DNA of 37,523 nt from Christensenellaceae bacterium OttesenSCG-928-K19 (lineage in GTDB: Bacteria > Bacillota > Clostridia > Christensenellales > Christensenellaceae): the NCBI GenBank assembly GCA_030266015.1, contig JAJDHD010000023.1, forward strand, positions 1 to 37,523, written 5' to 3'. Under the pieces are notes generated by a model. It ran no database searches. It saw only the letters and a list, made by a program, of their open reading frames with translations, and had not been told where the DNA came from. Shown piece by piece: positions 22,642 through 30,011 of this stretch; within the stretch, counting starts at the first letter, position 1; every line of letters starts with the position of its first letter. The position numbers were made by a program, and so were the translations under genes.

Positions 22642-24135
22642 TTGGAAATGCCGGAAAGAGAAGAACAAACACAGGAGCTTTCAGAGATTTTGCGCGTGCG
22701 GCGCGACAAGCTGGAGGCGTTGAAGCAGGAAGGAAGGGATCCTTATGAGGTCACTTCTTTTGATAAAACACATGGCTCCACGGATATCATAGACAGGTTT
22801 GATGAATATGAGGGCAAGGATGTATCCGTAGCGGGCAGGATCATATCAAAGCGCATTATGGGCAAGGCAAGCTTTTTCCATATCCTAGACGGGCAGGGCA
22901 GCATACAGGTGTATGCGCGCAGGGACGTGATGGGCGAAGAGCCGTATGCCGAATATAAGAAGATGGATATTGGTGATATTGTAGGGGTTACGGGCGAGGC
23001 GTTCCGCACAAACGCGGGTGAGATATCCGTAAAAGCGCACACGATATCGCTTCTCTCCAAGTCGCTTTTGCCGTTGCCGGAAAAATGGCATGGGCTGAAG
23101 GATACCGACCTTCGATACCGTCAGCGGTATGTGGATCTGATTGTGAACCCGGATGTAAAGAAGACGTTTTATATGCGTTCCAAAATCATCAAGAGCATCC
23201 GTGATTTCATGGACAACCGGGGATATATTGAGGTGGAAACGCCCATATTGCAGGACAGCGCGGGCGGCGCGGCGGCACGGCCGTTTATTACGCACCACAA
23301 TACGCTGGATATGGACATGTATATGCGCATCGCCACCGAGCTTCATTTAAAAAGGTTGATTGTGGGCGGGTTTGAAAAGGTGTATGAAATCGGCAGGATT
23401 TTCCGCAACGAGGGCATGGACACCCGGCACAACCCCGAGTTTACCACGATTGAAATGTACGAGGCTTACACAGATTACAAGGGAATGATGGATCTTTGTG
23501 AGGATCTTATTTGCTATTGCGCGGAGCAGGTGCTGGAATCTGACGTGCTGACGTATGACGGGGTGGAGGTAAACCTCAAGCGCCCGTGGAAACGCCTTAC
23601 AATGGTGGACGCGGTGAAGGAATATGCAGGTGTGGATTTTTCCGCATGCGAAGACGACGAGCAGGCGCGCAGTAAAGCAAAAGAAGCTGGTATCCATTTT
23701 GAAGGCACGCCCACGCGCGGCGAGCTGCTGAATGAAGCGTTTGAGCAAAAGGTGGAAGAGCATCTTGTGCAGCCCACGTTTATTTGCGATTATCCGGTGG
23801 AGGTATCCCCTCTTGCCAAAAGGAAGGCGGACGAGCCATGGCTCACCGAGCGGTTTGAGGTTTTTGTGACGAGCCGGGAGCTGGGGAATGCGTTTTCCGA
23901 GTTGAATGACCCGGACGACCAGCGTGAGCGTTTTATGGATCAGGTGCGCCGACGTGAAGAGGGTGACGATGAGGCCAATATGATGGATGAGGATTTTGTG
24001 ACGGCGCTTTCGTATGCGATGCCGCCCACAGGTGGCATGGGCATTGGCATAGACCGTTTGGTTATGCTGCTTACAGATTCACATTCCATTCGCGATGTTT
24101 TGTTGTTTCCGACGATGAAGCCGAAGGGCGAATAA
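22642..24135 (+). CDS. lysS: Lysyl-tRNA synthetase (class II)
   Basis: A 497-residue class IIb synthetase. The N-terminal OB-fold anticodon domain spans about 50-160. Motif 1 lies in [20 protein letters not shown], motif 2 is [20 protein letters not shown], and motif 3 is [15 protein letters not shown]. The start may be TTG at 22642 (AAGGGG four bases upstream) or ATG at 22648 (ten bases from the same site). It is probably co-transcribed with greA. Confidence 0.97.
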   Translation: MEMPEREEQTQELSEILRVRRDKLEALKQEGRDPYEVTSFDKTHGSTDIIDRFDEYEGKDVSVAGRIISKRIMGKASFFHILDGQGSIQVYARRDVMGEEPYAEYKKMDIGDIVGVTGEAFRTNAGEISVKAHTISLLSKSLLPLPEKWHGLKDTDLRYRQRYVDLIVNPDVKKTFYMRSKIIKSIRDFMDNRGYIEVETPILQDSAGGAAARPFITHHNTLDMDMYMRIATELHLKRLIVGGFEKVYEIGRIFRNEGMDTRHNPEFTTIEMYEAYTDYKGMMDLCEDLICYCAEQVLESDVLTYDGVEVNLKRPWKRLTMVDAVKEYAGVDFSACEDDEQARSKAKEAGIHFEGTPTRGELLNEAFEQKVEEHLVQPTFICDYPVEVSPLAKRKADEPWLTERFEVFVTSRELGNAFSELNDPDDQRERFMDQVRRREEGDDEANMMDEDFVTALSYAMPPTGGMGIGIDRLVMLLTDSHSIRDVLLFPTMKPKGE

Positions 24136-24161
24136 ACCCAGTGTTTATGCGGGCTTCCAAG

Positions 24162-24184
24162 GTGGTATAGGCAAAGCATACCAC
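24162..24184. other. Inverted repeat GTGGTAT / ATACCAC
   Basis: A perfect 7-bp stem with a 9-base loop, just after the lysS stop and before the terminator. No T-tract follows, so it may stabilise the mRNA 3' end or bind a protein. Confidence 0.4.
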
Positions 24185-24224
24185 GAACGGAGACAATGTG
24201 CTAAAAGCGGATAAAGGTTAAACA

Positions 24225-24262
24225 AAAGGGTTAGACGCCGAGCTGGTGCCTAACCCTTTATT
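24225..24262. terminator. Bidirectional terminator, lysS / lipoprotein gene
   Basis: A perfect 10-bp stem AAAGGGTTAG (24225-24234) / CTAACCCTTT (24250-24259), followed by ATTTATAT on the plus side and preceded by A-rich sequence on the other. Confidence 0.85.
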
Positions 24263-24284
24263 TATATACTTTTCCCTGGAAAGG

Positions 24285-24821
24285 TTAGAAGCTTACTTCA
24301 ATGCTTTCCATTACGGCCTTGTATGTGGCATCGTCCGGTCCAACGCCAAGACTCAGAACACTCAATTTGCCTTCATCCAGCGACGTTACAACATTATATG
24401 TGCTGTAACCGTCATCATAAAGCCCTTCCCAGCTCATGCCACCCAGCGTAAAGCTGACTTCCTCACCGTTTCCACCTGCGGATAGATCACCGTCATAATA
24501 ATGAATTTTAATATACGGCTTTGTGTAATCGCCAGCCTGCTCGGATTCACTGAAAAAAAGGTCTTCCTCACCAGAATGGTCATACCAACCATCTGGACAA
24601 AGGGCACTTAGTGTTCCTTCTTGCGAAGTTGAGTTTTTAATAGCAAGCTCTACCGTTTCTCCACTGATGTCCTGCGGTTCGGCGGCTTCATCAGCACTGC
24701 TTGCCGCTTCGCCAGATGAAGAGCCGCCCCCGCCAGCTTTACTCCCGCAGCTACACAGCATACATACACTGGTGGCCATCAACACAACCAATACAAAAAC
24801 CATAAATTTCTTCATCATCAT
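24285..24821 (-). CDS. Predicted lipoprotein, function unknown
   Basis: A 178-residue lipoprotein precursor: MMMKKF, a hydrophobic core, then LCSC with the lipid-modified Cys at about residue 25. A Gly/Ser/Ala/Glu-rich linker (to about 50) is followed by a globular domain containing LCPDGWYDHSGEEDLFF and LGGMSWEGLYDDGYSTYNV. It reads like the small surface domain of many clostridial lipoproteins that carry a PsbP-like or similar fold; I cannot name the family. AGGAGG lies 5, 8 or 11 bases before three consecutive ATG codons. It heads away from lysS and lies downstream of three other minus-strand genes. Confidence 0.82.
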   Translation of the reverse strand: MMMKKFMVFVLVVLMATSVCMLCSCGSKAGGGGSSSGEAASSADEAAEPQDISGETVELAIKNSTSQEGTLSALCPDGWYDHSGEEDLFFSESEQAGDYTKPYIKIHYYDGDLSAGGNGEEVSFTLGGMSWEGLYDDGYSTYNVVTSLDEGKLSVLSLGVGPDDATYKAVMESIEVSF

Positions 24822-24885
24822 TACTTCCTCCTAAATTTGTCTTATAATAGGGGCTGGTATTACATAGAGCCCTCCCCGGTCGGTT

Positions 24886-25278
24886 TTATTTCGTTACTGC
24901 TGACAACGCTTCTCGCACAGCATCACAGACACTTTCAAAATAGCTTTGTCCTCCGGTTAACGCTCCTTTGATGCCACCGTCTTTTATAGCATTAGAAAAT
25001 TGCCCCATCGCTTTGAAATCCATGCCCGGACTGCCTCCCACAGATACCGTTGTTTTAGAAGTAACACGCAAAATGCGCACCTCATCGCCTTTAACAGTGA
25101 GTCTTGGAAGTATCTGCATTACTGTTTCAAACTCGATACCCTTGCCCATAATTCCTTTTTTTAATTTGAACTGGAATTTTTCAGTGTCAAGACGTTCACA
25201 GAGTATCTGTTCAATTTCTTCCAGTGTCATTGCCTTGTTAAGCTTCATCACTTCTTTGTTTTTTGTGAAACTAGCCAT
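24886..25278 (-). CDS. Hypothetical protein
   Basis: A 130-residue soluble protein beginning MASFTKNKEVMKLNKAMT, with a helical N-terminus (LEEIEQILCERL) and a central beta-rich part (ILPRLTVKGDEVRILRVTSK). The C-terminal part is helical (YFESVCDAVREALSAV). No family recognised. The second ATG (25278), with GGAAGGGG seven bases upstream, is a better start than the ATG six bases earlier, which almost touches that site. It precedes the lipoprotein gene by about 65 bases, possibly as one unit. Confidence 0.7.
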   Translation of the reverse strand: MASFTKNKEVMKLNKAMTLEEIEQILCERLDTEKFQFKLKKGIMGKGIEFETVMQILPRLTVKGDEVRILRVTSKTTVSVGGSPGMDFKAMGQFSNAIKDGGIKGALTGGQSYFESVCDAVREALSAVTK

Positions 25279-25449
25279 TTTCATACCCCTTCCATATACT
25301 ATTCTCCATAAAAAAGCAAACGTTTTTATTCCGCGATCTTCGCGCGGGGTTCATTATGCTTTTTGGCGTAAGTACTCGGATAAGCCGTTCAATACTGAAT
25401 CCTGCAAAAAAGCAAATCGGTTTTTTCACTTTTCTATTGGACAGTAGTA

Positions 25450-25725
25450 TTATGATAACAACGCGGCAGCGCCCATCATAAATGTGCCGAAAATAAGTCC
25501 TGCGAAAACAATAACGATAATCCATAGCACTAATGCGATAATGGATAGCACCAGCCCGGCAGTAACCATACCGCTTTTGCCCTCTTTCTTCTTTGCAACA
25601 ATAGCAAATATAATTCCCAATATTGCAAGGATTAATCCAACAACAGATGCAGGAGTAAACGTGAGTATAATACCAAGCAAGCCAAAGATTAGCGCCAGTA
25701 TACTAAGAGTTTTTTTGTTTTCCAT
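25450..25725 (-). CDS. DUF4190-like small membrane protein
   Basis: A 91-residue protein with a short polar start (MENKKT) and three hydrophobic stretches arranged as helix (LSILALIFGLLGIIL), Gly-rich turn with AIVAKKKEGKSG, and a second pair (VTAGLVLSIIALVLWIIVIV). This is the pattern of DUF4190, small membrane proteins often found beside lipoproteins and zinc-ribbon proteins. AGGTGTTTTGATC follows GG before the ATG (GGAGG about ten bases upstream). The gap between it and the next gene downstream (25279-25449) shows a CCGCG-type hairpin near 25340 but no gene. Confidence 0.75.
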   Translation of the reverse strand: MENKKTLSILALIFGLLGIILTFTPASVVGLILAILGIIFAIVAKKKEGKSGMVTAGLVLSIIALVLWIIVIVFAGLIFGTFMMGAAALLS

Positions 25726-25794
25726 TGATCAAAACACCTCCAATTCGTTTTTGCGTGTCTGCGGTGATACGTTATTATTCCAGTGGTACCTGCA

Positions 25795-25911
25795 TATGCT
25801 AAGTTTGATGGAATAGCGAAAAGATATCTTTATCAAATATGCTAACAAACCGCGCAGAAATAGCATAGTACCCTTTGGGTACTCTTTTAAAAATTCTTGA
25901 TTTTTAGCATA
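25795..25911. repeat. Four TATGCTAA / TTAGCATA motifs
   Basis: TATGCTAA at 25795-25802 and 25838-25845; ATAGCATA at 25860-25867 and TTAGCATA at 25904-25911 in the opposite sense. The spacings are 43, 22 and 44 bases, giving a nested inverted arrangement in the 245-base gap upstream of the DUF4190-like gene. Confidence 0.5.
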
Positions 25912-25937
25912 AGAAAGGGATATCCGCGAGATATCCC
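25867..25937. other. Hairpins downstream of the LuxR-type regulator
   Basis: AGTACCC-TTT-GGGTACT (25867-25883) and GGGATATC-CGCGA-GATATCCC (25917-25937), with an AT-only stem AAAAAT/ATTTTT between them. The second lies 36 bases past the regulator's stop and may end its transcript, although it lacks a clean T-tract. Confidence 0.5.
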
Positions 25938-25972
25938 ATGCAAAAATTATTCGTAACAACCGAAAATCATAG

Positions 25973-27421
25973 TTAGCTCAACGCTTGCCGCCGTTCTATT
26001 TCATTAAGCCGATTGCTTCGGCGGAGCAAATTGATATAGATTAGCAACTCTTCTTTGGTGCCCACATCAAGCTTCTTGTAAATGCTCTTATTGTGTTTGC
26101 GCACGGTATGAATGCTGATAAATGCCAGATTTGGTATTTCGGCAATCTCATAACCATCAATATAATACTGCAAAACATTGTATTCCGCAGGAGTCAATGT
26201 CGCGACCCCGGCAATAAAAACATCCAGCATGCTTAGTATTTCAGCGCCTAATTGGTGTTGCTCGTCTGTTTGCTCCTGCCATTCGGTTTCCAGTTCTTTT
26301 ACAGTAATACTCACCGGCTCCATATTTTCATTTATATACGGGTAATCTACTAGGTGCACCACCTGTTCAACCGTTTGCAGCTCATTTGGTATATTTATTG
26401 CACAAAGTTGAACGGGGAAGTACATTTCTTTATTTTGGTATACCCACTTCTTAGAAAACCTGCTGCATATTTCTCTTGCCAGTTCTTGTATATTGTAATC
26501 AATATCGTGATTTATCAGCAAAGCAAAATGACCTCTTTCACAGTCATATACATCGATCTTCTTTGACAGGCTATTCAGCCATTCGGCAATGCTTGCAATG
26601 AATCCACTGGTGTGGAATGCACCCAAGGTTGCAATGTCAAAATAGCTGGAGCGGGAGAGCTTGACGATTACCGCACCTAATACATTCGTGTTTTGAATGG
26701 TCAAATCAATTTCCCGCAGAAAAGCGGCACGGTTGTAAACTTTTGTGACAGGATTGTGGATGGCGTCTATATTTTCCACCGTGGTCAAAAACCCGAAGAT
26801 TCCAATGGACTGAAAAAACAACTCAATCAGTTGATGGGGCATAATGAATTGTTGAATGAAAATAGGTACAATGCTAAGCACGAGCAACAAAATAGCGGCA
26901 TATCTCTGCGGACGAATTAGAAATTTTCTATAGCGTATTACCAAAAACACAGCAACCAGCATATATAAATAACCTGTACCATATAACACATACATCATTG
27001 GGCCGTGTAAATAGATGCCATTTTCATCATAATAAAAAACAAAGCGGAAAACAAAATTAAGCACTAACAGCAAAAGAATGACTATTTCCGGTATAAAGAA
27101 TGCTATCTTAATCGGCTTTTTCATGCGTTTTTTCAAACCAAGCAAAACTATCATATACCAGGCAAAAAGGCAGGAGGTGCTAACGTAGACAAGAAGAAAA
27201 ACAAAGTTAAGCACATCACGGGAGAAATAACTGTATTGCTCCACATAAGAATTTCCCACAGAGCTCCAAATATCAAAAACACTGGCCACAAGTGCCGCGA
27301 CAATAATCAGCAGCAACAGCCTGTTGGATTCCCTATGTAAATCTTTTTTTGCAATCATAATAAGCAGCGCAAAAACACAGATTATCGCCGCGCATATATC
27401 AAAGGATACATTGTAAATCAT
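25973..27421 (-). CDS. Membrane-bound 7TM / degenerate GGDEF / LuxR-HTH regulator
   Basis: A 482-residue protein in three parts. Residues 1 to about 215 form about seven membrane helices, resembling the 7TM sensor region at the N-terminus of some histidine kinases. Residues about 222-380 look like a diguanylate cyclase fold (NPVTKVYNRAAFLREIDLTI matches the DxLTxLxNR motif), but the GGDEF site is replaced by CERGHFAL, so it should be inactive. Residues about 405-475 are a LuxR-type helix-turn-helix (LTPAEYNVLQYYIDGYEIAE, ISIHTVRKHNKSIYKKL). DNA binding directly from a membrane protein is the likely mode. The start has GGGGAGACC before it. Adjacent genes on the same strand are candidate targets. 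Confidence 0.8.
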   Translation of the reverse strand: MIYNVSFDICAAIICVFALLIMIAKKDLHRESNRLLLLIIVAALVASVFDIWSSVGNSYVEQYSYFSRDVLNFVFLLVYVSTSCLFAWYMIVLLGLKKRMKKPIKIAFFIPEIVILLLLVLNFVFRFVFYYDENGIYLHGPMMYVLYGTGYLYMLVAVFLVIRYRKFLIRPQRYAAILLLVLSIVPIFIQQFIMPHQLIELFFQSIGIFGFLTTVENIDAIHNPVTKVYNRAAFLREIDLTIQNTNVLGAVIVKLSRSSYFDIATLGAFHTSGFIASIAEWLNSLSKKIDVYDCERGHFALLINHDIDYNIQELAREICSRFSKKWVYQNKEMYFPVQLCAINIPNELQTVEQVVHLVDYPYINENMEPVSITVKELETEWQEQTDEQHQLGAEILSMLDVFIAGVATLTPAEYNVLQYYIDGYEIAEIPNLAFISIHTVRKHNKSIYKKLDVGTKEELLIYINLLRRSNRLNEIERRQALS

Positions 27422-27502
27422 AAAATGGTCTCCCCAGTATTCCCAATGCGATAAAACCGTAATTATTTATACGATATAGCTGATATTATCTCTAAAAAGC
27501 AT

Positions 27503-27531
27503 ACTATATTTTATCGTTGAGAACATTGTAA
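27503..27531 (-). promoter_or_regulatory. Promoter of the LuxR-type regulator
   Basis: On the minus strand TTACAA (plus 27526-27531), 17 bases, TATAGT (plus 27503-27508), about 80 bases before the start. Confidence 0.5.
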
Positions 27532-27698
27532 AAGTTATCTTATGGGGTATTATACTGATTTTTATACTTTTTTTCAAATACAAAGGAGAAGGGCAGTGGC
27601 TCGCCTTTACAGAAAACAGGTTTGCGCGGTTGGTTAAAAGAACAAACTCCAGTGGGGATACGGGTCAACAGTATTGACTTTGCGGCGGCATATCAAAC

Positions 27699-27727
27699 TT
27701 GAAAAAAGAAGCGGTAGCAAGTATAAT
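27699..27727 (+). promoter_or_regulatory. Promoter upstream of the 28 kb genes
   Basis: TTGAAA (27699-27704), 17 bases, perfect TATAAT (27722-27727). The gap 27532-27698 before it holds no convincing gene. Confidence 0.7.
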
Positions 27728-27740
27728 AACACAATAGGTA

Positions 27741-27775
27741 AGCACTTCCGTTTTATTATATTGAAGGGAAGTGTT
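27741..27775 (+). promoter_or_regulatory. 5' leader hairpin
   Basis: AGCACTTCC (27741-27749) pairs with GGAAGTGTT (27767-27775) across a 17-base AT-rich loop. The 3' arm holds the only ribosome-binding-site-like sequence (GGGAAG) of the small ORF at 27780, so the fold could mask it. Confidence 0.5.
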
Positions 27776-27779
27776 AATT

Positions 27780-27911
27780 ATGTCGGTGGAAGTGCAGGTA
27801 TGCTGTGGCATCAATAGATATGCCTCGCCCCTGCAAACGATGAAAAATTATGATATGATATATGAGTTGTGCATGGCGGAAAAGGGCGAAGTAAAGCAGG
27901 CCGGGCTATAG
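27780..27911 (+). CDS. Possible 43-residue small protein
   Basis: An ATG placed about 45 bases after a strong promoter opens a 43-codon frame (MSVEVQVCCGINRYASPLQT...). AAGGGAAG lies nine bases upstream, inside a hairpin. It may be a leader peptide for the downstream gene, or chance; no family recognised. Confidence 0.3.
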   Translation: MSVEVQVCCGINRYASPLQTMKNYDMIYELCMAEKGEVKQAGL

Positions 27912-27989
27912 AATGCCGCGGGTAAGGGAACAAAAGACAGCTTATCTCCGTCTATTTTAAAAAGAACCGATCCACAAAGAGAGTGTGTG

Positions 27990-28634
27990 ATGGCGGCAAG
28001 AGACACAGGGGTGAAAATTGCAAAGGGCGTTTTGTATGTATTGCTGCAAATTGGCGTGGCGGTGCTCATTGTTCTGTTGATTTTTCTTGCCTATTACACG
28101 GCAGAGAACACCATGAATGTGAACATGATGGTGGAGGATGCTTTTGCATACCGCGCACAGGCAATTTTGAGGCCAGCAGAGGACGCTTCCGCTGAAATGG
28201 AAACATTGCGTAAGCTGTTTACAAACACGGCACTTGCGCGTGACGAAGTGCTGCACAGCACGGCATATGACGATTTTACAATTGTGAGCTACTACGAGCA
28301 GGCAGATATAGAATTTCACATTGTTTGGCCATGGGATACACGAACAAAGGTTACGGTGACGGAGACGGTACGTGATATTATGGGAGACCCGATCCCAGAA
28401 GAAGGCGAAGAGTTGCCAGAGGATAAAAGCCTGTGGCCACAGCCGGAGGAATGGGAAAACGGCGTTTATGAAGTGAGCCTGGTAAAGGATAAGGATGCCG
28501 AGATATGGAAAATAAGCGGGTTTGAGTTTAAAGAGGCTGTGGATGTGAGTGAGATGGTTCCCGAACCGATTGTGGCGGAGGAGAGCCTGGCGGCGGAATC
28601 GGAAAGCCCGGAGCCGGAGGGCGAGGGGCAATAG
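27990..28634 (+). CDS. Single-pass membrane protein, unknown
   Basis: A 214-residue protein with one N-terminal membrane helix (about 18-38, VLLQIGVAVLIVLLIFLAYY), an extracytoplasmic domain of about 140 residues (including FTIVSYYEQADIEFHIVWPW), and an acidic Glu/Pro/Ser-rich C-terminal tail (ending EPEGEGQ). No catalytic motif or known family is evident. The ATG directly follows a GTG, with AAAGAGAG upstream. It is followed by the dus gene. Confidence 0.75.
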   Translation: MAARDTGVKIAKGVLYVLLQIGVAVLIVLLIFLAYYTAENTMNVNMMVEDAFAYRAQAILRPAEDASAEMETLRKLFTNTALARDEVLHSTAYDDFTIVSYYEQADIEFHIVWPWDTRTKVTVTETVRDIMGDPIPEEGEELPEDKSLWPQPEEWENGVYEVSLVKDKDAEIWKISGFEFKEAVDVSEMVPEPIVAEESLAAESESPEPEGEGQ

Positions 28635-28695
28635 AATAAACAGATGCCGGAAACCGTGCAGCTTGCGCGGTTTTACGTTTTATGGGAGTAATGGG

Positions 28696-29658
28696 ATGGA
28701 CGGAGTATGGCTTTACCTGGCGCCGCTTGCCGGTGTTACGGATGCCGCGATGCGCGAGGTGTGCAGGGAGCAGGGCGCGCAGGCGGCTTATACGGAAATG
28801 GTAAGCGCAAAGGCGCTTTCCTATAAAAATGAAAAAACATTTGGTTTGCTGGAAAAAAGCCCGGCGGAGAAACAGGTGGGCGTGCAGCTTTTTGGTAGCG
28901 AGCCAGATGTGTTGGCAGATACGGCAAAAATGCTGCAGGACAGCATGGGTGAGAGTCTCTCGGAGATCAACATCAATATGGGGTGCCCAGTGCCCAAGGT
29001 GGTAAACAACGGCGAGGGATGCGCGCTGATGCGGCAGCCTGCGGTTGCGGAAAAAATTATTCGCGGTGTGAGCCGGGCGGTGTCGCTTCCTGTTACAGTG
29101 AAAATACGCAAGGGATTTGATGACGCAACGGTAAACGCGGTAGAGTTTTCGAAAATGGCAGAGCAGGCGGGGGCGTGCATGATCGCCGTCCATGGCAGGA
29201 CGCGCCAGCAGTTCTACAGTGGCAAAGCGGATTGGGATATTATAAAAGCGGTGAAGCAGGCGGTAGGCGTAAAAGTGGTGGGCAATGGTGATATTTTTTG
29301 CGCGCAGGACGCGGCGGATATGCTGGCGTATACCGGGTGCGATGGTGTGATGGTGGCGCGCGGCGCACAGGGGAATCCGTTTTTGTTTGCGCAGATATGC
29401 GAGCGTGTGGAGCAGGGCAAAGTGAAAACAAATCCAACGCAAGAGGAGCGTATAGGGATGTGCTTGCGGCAGGCACGGCTTGCGGCAGGCTATAAAGACG
29501 AATACAGCGCTATCCGGCAGATGCGCACACATGCCCAGCACTACACAAAGGGGATGAAGGACAGCGCAAAGCTGCGGGCAGCCCTGGTGCAGGTGGAGAC
29601 CTATGCCGGGCTAGAGAAGATTTTATATGGTTATCTGGAAAAAAATATTGCATTCTGA
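28696..29658 (+). CDS. dusB: tRNA-dihydrouridine synthase
   Basis: A 320-residue FMN enzyme that reduces uridines in tRNA to dihydrouridine. It has the TIM-barrel motifs YLAPLAGVTDAAMRE, QLFGSEPDVL, NINMGCPVPKVV with catalytic Cys97, MIAVHGRTRQQFYSGKADW (His/Arg of the active site), and GNGDIFCAQDA followed by GVMVARGAQGNPFLF (FMN phosphate). ATG at 28696 with GGGAG seven bases upstream is chosen over a longer frame starting at 28549, which overlaps the previous gene. DusB-type is inferred from overall pattern. Confidence 0.93.
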   Translation: MDGVWLYLAPLAGVTDAAMREVCREQGAQAAYTEMVSAKALSYKNEKTFGLLEKSPAEKQVGVQLFGSEPDVLADTAKMLQDSMGESLSEININMGCPVPKVVNNGEGCALMRQPAVAEKIIRGVSRAVSLPVTVKIRKGFDDATVNAVEFSKMAEQAGACMIAVHGRTRQQFYSGKADWDIIKAVKQAVGVKVVGNGDIFCAQDAADMLAYTGCDGVMVARGAQGNPFLFAQICERVEQGKVKTNPTQEERIGMCLRQARLAAGYKDEYSAIRQMRTHAQHYTKGMKDSAKLRAALVQVETYAGLEKILYGYLEKNIAF

Positions 29659-29712
29659 TTGCCGTTGTGGTAAGATAACGGTTGTTATGTATGGAATATA
29701 GGAGGTGCTTCA

Positions 29713-29973
29713 ATGGAAGCGATGGATGTATTATCTCTGATTATAAAAATAGTGCTGGTTGTGTTTTCGGTGTTTTTGATTGCGGTAGTGTTGTTGCAAT
29801 CGGGGCAACGAGCGGGTGTTTCGGGCGCAATTGGCGGCGGCGCAGAGCAGCTTTTTGGTAAAAAGAAGGCTCGCGGGCTGGATGCGCTTTTGGTAAGGCT
29901 TACCAAAATAGCGGCGATCGGCTTTATGGTTCTGGCAGTGCTGCTCGTCGTAATCCAAAAATATTGGATGTAA
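29713..29973 (+). CDS. secG: Preprotein translocase subunit SecG
   Basis: An 86-residue protein with two membrane helices (about 8-28 and 62-82) joined by the Gly-rich loop QSGQRAGVSGAIGGGAEQLF, a SecG signature. It supports the SecYEG channel during export. AGGAGGTG lies seven bases before the ATG. It is the first gene of the secG-rnr-smpB-ssrA string. Confidence 0.95.
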   Translation: MEAMDVLSLIIKIVLVVFSVFLIAVVLLQSGQRAGVSGAIGGGAEQLFGKKKARGLDALLVRLTKIAAIGFMVLAVLLVVIQKYWM

Positions 29974-29983
29974 GAAGAATGCA

Positions 29984-30011
29984 AAAAACACCCGCGAGGG
30001 TGTTTTTTTTT
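29984..30011 (+). terminator. Terminator between secG and rnr
   Basis: AAACACCC (29986-29993), loop GCGA, GGGTGTTT (29998-30005), with nine consecutive T (30003-30011). It ends exactly where the rnr frame opens, so rnr, smpB and possibly tmRNA depend on readthrough or on an internal promoter. Confidence 0.9.
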
